Positions 59,201 through 64,000 of a stretch of 64,000 bases of DNA are shown here, in pieces (positions within the stretch are counted from its first letter, which is position 1; the number at the start of each line of letters is the position of its first letter). The position numbers and the translations under genes were made by a program. This DNA is from Cupriavidus lacunae (GTDB lineage: Bacteria; Pseudomonadota; Gammaproteobacteria; Burkholderiales; Burkholderiaceae), in the NCBI RefSeq assembly GCF_003353055.1, contig NZ_QKWJ01000024.1, forward strand, positions 44,699-108,698. The letters are read 5' to 3'. A model generated the notes under the pieces. The model searched no databases. It was not told where the DNA came from and saw nothing but the letters and a program-made list of their open reading frames with translations.

Positions 59201-61812
59201 GGCAGCACGGCCGGAATCGCAATCGCAGCCAGCGGCAGGGCAGTCGCCAGCGGCCCCGCCGGCCAGGGCAGGAGCCAGCACAGCACCAGACTCAGCAGCA
59301 ACAGGGGCGCGAGCAGCGAGCGGCGCAGGTTGTCCAGCATCTTCCAGCGGCCGATGGCCGGCACCGCGTGGATGCCCTTATGCTGCCCGAAGATCCAGCC
59401 AAGCAGTTGCCAGTCGCCACGCGTCCACCGATGCTGGCGCCTGGCCGCCACGTCGTAGCGCGCGGGAAACTCCTCGACTACCTCAACATCGGAGGCCAGC
59501 CCGGCACGGGCAAATACCCCTTCGAACAGGTCGTGGCTGAGCAGCGTGTTCTCCGGGACCCGGCCGCTGAGCGCCGCTTCAAAGGCATCGACATCATAGA
59601 TGCCTTTGCCCGTATAGGAACCCTGGCCAAAGAGATCCTGGTAGACGTCGGAGGCGGCCGCCGCGTAGGGGTCGATGCCGCCCGGCCCGGAGAAGACCCG
59701 CTGGTAGAGCGAACCCTCACGGCCAATCGGCAGCGATGGCGTGACGCGCGGCTGGAGAATGCCGTAGCCGCCCACGACGCGCTGCCGGGCCGCATCGAAC
59801 CGTGGCCGGTTCAGCGGATGGGCGATCTTGCCAATCAGCCGCAACGCGGCGTCGCGTGGCAGCCGCGTGTCGGCGTCGAGGGTGATGACGTAGCGCACGC
59901 CGGCCGGCACTTGCGGTGCCCGGCCGTCGACGGCCACGTAGCTGGTGTCGCTGGCGCCGCGGAGCAGCTGGTTCAGTTCATGCAGCTTGCCGCGCTTGCG
60001 CTCCCAACCCATCCACTGGCCTTGCTCGGTGTTGAACACGCGTCGGCGGTGAAGCAGCAGAAAGCGATCGCCGGCCGGACCCGGCCCATGGCGCTGGTTT
60101 AGCCGGGCGATCGCCGCGCTGGCCACGGCAAGCAGATGGGCGTCGCCAGGCAGCACCTCCTGGTCCGCGTCGACGCCATCGGTCAACAAGGCAAAGCTCA
60201 GGTTGCCGCCTGCGCCGGCGAGGTGATGCACCTCCAGCCGCTCAATCTGCTCACACAGGTCGGCCTCGCTGGTCAGCAGGGTCGGCACCACCACCACCGT
60301 CCGCAGCGAGGGCGGAACGCCGGCCTTGAGCTCCAGGCCGGGCAGGATCGTCGCCCCCAGCCGCCCGGCAAGCGCGCGGTTGACCAGCGTGCTGGCGACC
60401 TCGCTGGCCGGCACGATCCAGCACAGCACCAGCAGCACAAGCCAGCCGAGCGCCAGGCCGGCAGGCAAGAGCCATAGCGCGAGCGCCAGCAGGCCGGCCA
60501 TGACCAGCACGAGCGCGCCGACATAGCCGCCGAGGCCCAGCTGCTTGCAGCAGCGGCTGACCCACAAGCGGGGCGGCGCACGAAACCCGATGGCACGTTC
60601 GAGCGCACTGCGGCCTGCGCCGATCAGGTGATAGCCCGGATCGACTCGACGGGCGTCCTCGGTCGCGTCGACCCTATCAGTCACTTCGTCCGCTGAGGAC
60701 GCCGGTATTGGCATGGCGCTGAGCGCCAGCTCGGCAACCCTGAGCTCCGGGCACGAGGCGCCGCGCGCGAGTTCCTCGATGGCATTGCGATACAGGTTGC
60801 GGGTCGGAAAATCCATCTCGGCAAAGTCGCTGCCGGCGCGCAGCTGCGCGTCGACCAGGCTGACGCTCTCGAACCACTCAGCCCAGTCAATATCAGAAAT
60901 CAGCCGCATGCTCGTGATGATGTTGCGCACCGTCACGTTCGAGGCGCCTTGCCGCTGCTGCGCGTGCAGCACCACCTCGTCGACCGAAGTGCCTTGCAGT
61001 CCGAGGCGCTCCTCGAGCCAGCCCAGTGCCGGCATGGCTCTCGGGTCCTGGTCACGCAGGCGTCTGGCGAGTTGCGCGGCGAACAGTTCGGACAGTGGCG
61101 CAGCGGGGCGTGCGGCAATATCCGTTTCGAGTGCCGTGCGGGCGCCCCCTGTAGCTAGCAACCGCCCGGCCAGCGCATCCGCATCGGCGCGCGCAACCCG
61201 GCCGGCCGTGATTTGCCCGGTGAGTCTGCGCAGGTTCTCGACCAGCACAATGCGCAGCGTGATCGCCACCGCCCACAGTTCGCCAATCGTCAGCGGCTGG
61301 ACGCGCTGATAGGCGGCTATAAAGCGGCGCAGTATGTCTGGATCGAGGTAGCTGTCCGTGTGGGCCACAAAGGCCCAGGCCAGCCCGAAGACGCGCGGAT
61401 AGCCCGTGAATGGCCCCTCGGCGAGCTTGGGCAGCTGGCGATAGTAGCCGGGGGACAGGTCGTCCCGGATCTCGCGGATCTGTTCCTCGACGATGTGATA
61501 GTTGTCCAGCAGCCATTCCGCCGCCGGCGCTACCTCGGTGCCGCCTTCCAACTCGGCAGCGCTTGCCCTATAGGCGGCCAGCAGGACAGCGGCATTGTCC
61601 CTGAGCCGGCTGCGCAGGGGCAAAACGTGTGGCGGCTGCGCGGTGATTGCCTGTGCCGCGGCGAGGCTTTGCGCGTGCTGCTCCAGCCGTTCAATGCCGA
61701 ACAATTCCTCTCGTACCGGCGCTGTGCTGTCCCAGGGTGACGGCACGCCGGGCGCGTCGAATGCGCGCAGCGGGAAGGTGAGATTCAGCTTCAGGTTCAT
61801 GGAGGAGACCAT
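53245..61812 (-). CDS. ndvB: Cyclic beta-1,2-glucan synthase (NdvB/Cgs type), full length
   Basis: This is a 2855-residue inner-membrane enzyme, close to Brucella Cgs (about 2870). An N-terminal region (1-420) precedes helices near 430-470. A GT84-type glycosyltransferase follows (about 500-800) with DADTR at 647-651 and a QHRWTRGD box at about 793-800, then further helices at about 830-1000. Next come the transglycosylase region that cyclises the chain (ENTLLSHDLFEG marks the transferase edge) and a C-terminal GH94 phosphorylase-like part (SDDRVWLAFATASYI, GGDWNDGMNLVG, YPPGLRENGGQYSHAAMWAV), which controls glucan length. Periplasmic cyclic glucans serve osmotic adaptation and host interaction. 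The start could be 61812 or 61800; neither has a clear ribosome-binding sequence. It diverges from the Crp/Fnr gene. Confidence 0.93.
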   Translation of the reverse strand: MVSSMNLKLNLTFPLRAFDAPGVPSPWDSTAPVREELFGIERLEQHAQSLAAAQAITAQPPHVLPLRSRLRDNAAVLLAAYRASAAELEGGTEVAPAAEWLLDNYHIVEEQIREIRDDLSPGYYRQLPKLAEGPFTGYPRVFGLAWAFVAHTDSYLDPDILRRFIAAYQRVQPLTIGELWAVAITLRIVLVENLRRLTGQITAGRVARADADALAGRLLATGGARTALETDIAARPAAPLSELFAAQLARRLRDQDPRAMPALGWLEERLGLQGTSVDEVVLHAQQRQGASNVTVRNIITSMRLISDIDWAEWFESVSLVDAQLRAGSDFAEMDFPTRNLYRNAIEELARGASCPELRVAELALSAMPIPASSADEVTDRVDATEDARRVDPGYHLIGAGRSALERAIGFRAPPRLWVSRCCKQLGLGGYVGALVLVMAGLLALALWLLPAGLALGWLVLLVLCWIVPASEVASTLVNRALAGRLGATILPGLELKAGVPPSLRTVVVVPTLLTSEADLCEQIERLEVHHLAGAGGNLSFALLTDGVDADQEVLPGDAHLLAVASAAIARLNQRHGPGPAGDRFLLLHRRRVFNTEQGQWMGWERKRGKLHELNQLLRGASDTSYVAVDGRAPQVPAGVRYVITLDADTRLPRDAALRLIGKIAHPLNRPRFDAARQRVVGGYGILQPRVTPSLPIGREGSLYQRVFSGPGGIDPYAAAASDVYQDLFGQGSYTGKGIYDVDAFEAALSGRVPENTLLSHDLFEGVFARAGLASDVEVVEEFPARYDVAARRQHRWTRGDWQLLGWIFGQHKGIHAVPAIGRWKMLDNLRRSLLAPLLLLSLVLCWLLPWPAGPLATALPLAAIAIPAVLPGVLSGLRHRSGMRLRNHMQALLADLRLAATQTLLVLAFVPDQTWRAGDAIARTLARLYSTHRHLLEWTTAAQSATRPRLDLAGFYRLMAGGTLLALSMAAAGVGLLPSSWPLVLPFVLLWLTAPALALWASRAPAVARRLALPEADALALRLTARRTWRFFETFVTPVDNMLPPDNFQETPRAVVAHRTSPTNIGLYLLSAIAARDFGWAGTTESVERMEAAFGTMRKLPRYRGHFHNWYETLSLQPLHPAYISSVDSGNLAAHLIVVANACEEWKNAAAPDPRHGLADTARLANEALAALPLAHSERGRQLGGLLAEIATVLTGAPATEIRAPALRRLTDKAFRLVHDIQPDADNDSFSDLAFWAGALQHAVTERERDQLQQAEAPQALAGRLTALAHTARELALAMDFAFLLDPARKLLSIGYSLADNRPDASCYDLLASEARLASLFAIAKGDVSTPHWFRLGRMATPLGRGSALISWSGSMFEYLMPSLVMRAPAGSLIEQTSRLVVARQQAYGQSLGIPWGVSESAYNARDREFTYQYSNFGVPGLGLKRGLSENAVIAPYATGLAVMVDPQAARDNYRRLAELGALGRYGFYEALDYTRARLAENETVAIVRSFMAHHQGMTIVAIANALHNGLMRARFHREPMIQACELLLQERMPRNVAVAHPRAEEVKASAAAVLPQDSAVRRFTAPPAGNPVTHLLSNGRYTVMLTTTGMGYSRWRDLAVTRWREDATRDDSGSFIFLRDTQNGITWSASAPMATDGERGGEVVFTEDCAEFVRHDGSLTTILEILVSGEDDGEVRRVSLVNNGRRPREIELTSYAEVVLATRASYDAHPAFSRMFIQTAHLAKSGALTATRRLRSPEEPPVWAAHFSVVEGDVVADPQFETDRARFLEDRRAPAACAVVTAGLPLSNTVGTVLDPIFALRQRVRIAPGGSARVAFWTVIATSHADLLALIDKHQDRNAFDRAKTLAWTQAQVELRHLDVDAAEAADFQRLAAPLLYADARFRAPPDAILRGAGPQSALWPLAISGDLPVVLLRIDEVEDIVQVRQLLRAHEYWRMKGLGVDLVIVNERASSYIQDLQMAIETAVRSSHSQSHAGEEGGHDSVHGSVYTLRADMMQPEARSLLQSVARVALIARRGSIAEQLARLPAVAAPLPVPVRRRKPAPQSLPPVPAQPGLEFFNGLGGFDQDGREYVVVLNAGQATPVPWINVIANPGFGFQASASGSGYTWAENSRDNQLTPWSNDAVADPCGEAIYVRDEDSFQIWSATAQPIRDNGTYTARHGHGYSCFTHEANEISLALVQYVPLDDPIKISRLTLRNLSGTPRRLSVTAYTEWVLGTSRGASAPFIATAPDEATGAILIRNLWSTAFPGRVAFADLGGRQTAWTADRTEFLGRNGGPEAPAALLGKAPLSGTTGAGLDPCTTLQCSVELAAGETVEVVSFIGQCASAAEASALLARYRKTDLDTVLATVTRHWQGLLGAVQVRTPDRAMDIMLNGWLLYQTLACRIWARSAFYQASGAYGFRDQLQDHMALALASPDATRRHLLRAAGRQFVEGDVQHWWLPHSGQGVRSRISDDRVWLAFATASYIASSHDTEVLDEMVPFLEGQLLGPAEADAFFEPMVSDSSASLFEHCARGIDSCMALSGAHGLPLIGGGDWNDGMNLVGAGGRGESVWLGWLLVRTLAMFAPLAQTRDAGRARRWQAHAALLREALEREAWDGDWYCRATFDDGTWLGSKDREECRIDAIAQSWAVLSGAADPTRARAAMASLEKYLVRHEDGLALLFTPPFDKAPLDPGYIKGYPPGLRENGGQYSHAAMWAVLAFARLGAADKAVELFSLLNPINHALTPLAVARYKVEPYVVAADVYSVPPHTGRGGWTWYTGAAGWMYRAGMEGILGIRKEGDRLVVAPCIPASWPGFKATVNVLSTRYQISVETPLHCVGGVSQALLDGVRIPCTNDQVSVPLDGAEHTLVVLL

Positions 61813-62205
61813 TCAGCGGTCCGGGAAGCAAAAAGACGCCGTGGCACCATTGTTGCCGCGGGAGCTTTGCGTCAGCCCTGGCCTTATTTCAGGATGCTTG
61901 AACGATGCGTGTCGCTGTGGAATATGAGCCAGCTAGAGGGGAAATGCCGTCCGCAGGCGTACGGACCGGGACTTTTATTCCATTGCAGTCGGATCGCCCG
62001 AGCGCGCAGGGCAGAACTCGAGAGCGCACATCCGCTCAAGTCAGCATGCTGTGCAGTGCACCCTTGTCCGGCATTTGCCTTGTCCAGTCGCTGACCTGTA
62101 TTGACAAAGGCAAGTGATCCTCTACCGTCCCGTAGCCTGGGCGCCAGGCCCTGGGCAAGGTCGGAGGCACCGATATCAACCTGTTCTGAGCGGTGAGATG
62201 CAGTC
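61813..62205. other. Divergent intergenic region between ndvB and Crp/Fnr genes
   Basis: The 393-bp region carries both promoters. No gene and no long inverted repeat was seen. TTGACAAAGGCAAG near 62101 contains a -35-like TTGACA for the Crp/Fnr gene. Confidence 0.4.
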
Positions 62206-62853
62206 ATGCGCGTCACGCACGATCCGAAGTCCAATCACCTTCTCGCTGCGCTGCCGGCCGTCGACTGGGAGCGCCTCGCACCACAACTGACGCTGGTGTC
62301 GCTGCCGCTGGCCCATGTCGTGTACGAGTCAGGAGATCAACAGGGCTACGTCTATTTCCCGACCGATTCGATCATTTCGCTACTGTACGTGATGGAAGAC
62401 GGGGCCTCCGCCGAGATTGCAATCGTAGGCAATGAGGGGATGGTCGGGATTGCCATTTTCATGGGGGGCGAAACGACCCCGAGCCGCGCCATCGTGCAAA
62501 GCGCCGGCCATGGATACCGTCTGAGCGCAACGATCCTGAAGCAGGAGTTCGTGCGGGGCGGATCGCTGCAGCGCCTGTTGCTGCGCTATACGCAGGCGCT
62601 CATCACCCAGATGGCGCAAGCCGCGGTATGCAACCGCCATCACTCCATCGACCAGCAACTGTGCCGATGGCTGCTGCTGAGCATCGACCGACTGCCCTCC
62701 AACGACCTGACGATGACACAGGAACTCATTGCCAACATGCTCGGGGTGCGGCGCTCCGGCGTGACCGAGGCCGCCTTGAAGCTCCAGGCCGCAGGCCTGA
62801 TCCGCTACAGCCATGGGCATATTGCGGTACTCGACCGGATGGGCCTGGAATAA
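62206..62853 (+). CDS. Crp/Fnr-family transcriptional regulator
   Basis: This is a 215-residue protein. An N-terminal cyclic-nucleotide-binding-like barrel (LPLAHVVYESGDQQGYVYFP, GNEGMVGIAIFMGGETTP) is followed by a dimerisation helix and a C-terminal winged helix (LTMTQELIANMLGVRRSGVT, EAALKLQAAGLIRYSHGH). No FNR-type cysteine cluster is visible at the N-terminus, so it is not an Fe-S oxygen sensor. The Gly-rich ligand loop is atypical for cAMP. It is divergent from ndvB and may link glucan synthesis to a stress signal. Confidence 0.9.
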   Translation: MRVTHDPKSNHLLAALPAVDWERLAPQLTLVSLPLAHVVYESGDQQGYVYFPTDSIISLLYVMEDGASAEIAIVGNEGMVGIAIFMGGETTPSRAIVQSAGHGYRLSATILKQEFVRGGSLQRLLLRYTQALITQMAQAAVCNRHHSIDQQLCRWLLLSIDRLPSNDLTMTQELIANMLGVRRSGVTEAALKLQAAGLIRYSHGHIAVLDRMGLE

Positions 62854-63071
62854 CGAGTGTGTGAGTGCTACGCGGTCGTGAAGTGGGAGTTCGATCGCTT
62901 GTTGCCTGACCTGTCGGGGCCTTGAAATCCGAAGCGGGGTTTCGACCACTGCGCATGCCGGACAGCGGGGTAGCGGCTATAACGTCGCAATGTCGTTACG
63001 TGCCTTTGGCTCGCGGAAAGGTCACCAACAGTGATACGTCGTTGCATTACCGTCCCCTTTTCTGATGGGTT

Positions 63072-63440
63072 CTAGTTGTTCGATCCTAGTGCAGGAAGAG
63101 CGCCATGCGCGGGAGCGTGACGGCCGAAGAGAAGTCTCCACCAGGAAGTGGATGTCCCTGCTCCTGCTTCTCCAGTCGGGCAATGGCTGACGAACGAGAC
63201 AGCGACAGCCCCTTTTGCTGAGCGCAGGATTGCGACGTCGTCGTAGTCGCCGGGGGCGTCGATGATTTCACGGCGCAGATCAGCAGGGTAGATGACAGAA
63301 AGGACTTCACGAATTGCATTTTCACTGTCGAACGGGCCAAGCCGGCAGATGCACGCCGTCGGGTCAACCTCCGCAAAGTACCAATTGCGGGGGCTGTCGT
63401 GATAAATGACGATGACGGTAGTGGGATAATCTGTTGGCAT
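63072..63440 (-). CDS. Hypothetical protein
   Basis: This is a 122-residue soluble protein of unknown family. Residues 1-90 look structured: PTTVIVIYHDSPRNWYFAEV, then RLGPFDSENAIREVLSVIYP and YDDVAILRSAKGAVAVSFVS. The tail is Gly/Ala-rich (GEAGAGTSTSWW). The start may be 63440 or 63452; an in-frame extension to 63542 is possible but lacks support. It stands alone between the Crp/Fnr gene and an AT-richer region. Confidence 0.6.
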   Translation of the reverse strand: MPTDYPTTVIVIYHDSPRNWYFAEVDPTACICRLGPFDSENAIREVLSVIYPADLRREIIDAPGDYDDVAILRSAKGAVAVSFVSHCPTGEAGAGTSTSWWRLLFGRHAPAHGALPALGSNN

Positions 63441-63542
63441 TTTCCTTACCATTTCAAGGGGGGCGATACGATACCCGTAGACCGCGGGGGAAATCACTTC
63501 ATATAGGCATAAAGGTCCAGTGCAAAGAGACTGGCCAGTCAT

Positions 63543-64000
63543 GTGAATGATCTGGCCATATTAATCCGGAGTGTAAATAATGGAGTGTTGCCGACCAGTA
63601 TTGAATACGGATTCTGCGTAGGCCCATTCGGCAGCGAGCACTGCATCGAATTTATATATAGTTCACACCTGAGTCGGGCGCCGTCCGCCAGCGAACAGTC
63701 CGCGATATTTATTTGTTTATGGTCAGATCCGGTCGGAAGGCTCAATGCATGCGACTCTCCCCCTTGCGTACCACGCCTTGCCTGCGTGTCCGCCAGCGTA
63801 CCGAAGGGCCTTGCTGTTTGGGGTATCTGTCTCTTACGCATTCTGATCTTGCGAAGGAGCCCGCTTTCAAAATAAATAAATAGTCGTCCCTGCGGAATGC
63901 CGAAGAGTAAGACGCAGCAAGGCTTAGCAAGAATTTCGCTGCGTGCCGAACTCCCAGATCGAATATGAATCTGATTCGAATCCTGGGAGATTTGAGGGAC
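63543..64000. other. AT-richer terminal stretch, no gene supported; hairpin at 63951-63989
   Basis: Overlapping frames on both strands show no family resemblance. At 63951-63989, CTCCCAG pairs with CTGGGAG and the inner TCGAAT (63959) pairs with ATTCGA (63974), forming a two-step hairpin. This may be a terminator, a transposon end or part of a gene beyond the window. Confidence 0.4.

Noticed and set aside
53641..61740. Many long open frames opposite the glucan synthase gene on the plus strand
   Set aside because: They follow from GC-rich codon bias in the 8.5-kb gene and show no domain, start signal or separate promoter.
63543..63875. A 110-codon plus-strand frame near the window end
   Set aside because: It overlaps an equally long minus-strand frame, has no ribosome-binding sequence and no family resemblance.
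63951..63989. Possible tRNA (7-bp acceptor-like stem with TTCGAAT)
   Set aside because: Only about 40 bases separate the arms, far too short for a tRNA with D and anticodon arms; recorded as a hairpin.

Overview
The window reads as chromosome or megaplasmid DNA from a GC-rich beta-proteobacterium of the Burkholderiales, most likely Cupriavidus/Ralstonia-like. The basis is the high GC content, the Burkholderia-type porin, the many LysR/GntR regulators paired with catabolic genes, MerT, and a full-length cyclic beta-1,2-glucan synthase. No rRNA, tRNA or CRISPR array was recognised. The species is inferred only from gene style.

Layout. 1-5.4 kb: a broken LysR gene, then a leftward sugar-acid-type unit (enolase-superfamily dehydratase, MFS permease, ketopantoate-reductase-like enzyme, GntR regulator) with two AATTG/CAATT palindromes. 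5.4-13 kb: a secreted cupin, a secreted AHL-lactonase-type metallohydrolase, a TauE-like permease with a divergent LysR gene, and an FMN reductase, mixed with many gene relics (SDR, peroxiredoxin, alpha/beta hydrolase with an in-frame stop, FolE-like, LysR). 13-20 kb: two SDR genes, then a GntR regulator with alpha/beta hydrolase, iron-type alcohol dehydrogenase, MFS permease and a membrane His-box hydroxylase. Three near-identical ACTAATATATTAGT palindromes precede these last units and define a local regulon. 20-22 kb: a graveyard of esterase and tyrosine-recombinase fragments.

22-31.6 kb is a compact aromatic-oxidation island: MarR-like regulator, amidase, an M20-fold protein that appears to have lost all its metal ligands, a 2Fe-2S/FAD reductase, a CarAa-like Rieske oxygenase without a beta subunit, porin, a zinc-less MDR dehydrogenase, a cupin and a hemerythrin. 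This is the best candidate in the window for an undescribed pathway. 31.6-38.5 kb is patchy: a meta-cleavage hydrolase remnant, an SDR, an orphan merT with a perfect mer-type operator, a 247-bp MITE-like element, YceI, two lipoproteins, a copper-radical oxidase, and IS/AraC debris.

38.5-50.2 kb is a second catabolic island: a nine-gene leftward operon (amidohydrolase, ribose-type ABC importer, intradiol dioxygenase, YciI-like, Dabb, Gfo/Idh/MocA oxidoreductase), a divergent LysR gene, and a maleylacetate reductase with an HIBADH-like dehydrogenase. Together these predict import of a ring compound, hydrolytic deamination or dechlorination, hydroxyquinol-type ring cleavage, and maleylacetate reduction to 3-oxoadipate. 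50-64 kb holds a DoxX-like protein, an orphan HipB-type repressor, IS relics, small stress proteins (CsbD, DUF3309), the 2855-residue NdvB-type glucan synthase, a Crp/Fnr regulator and a hypothetical gene.
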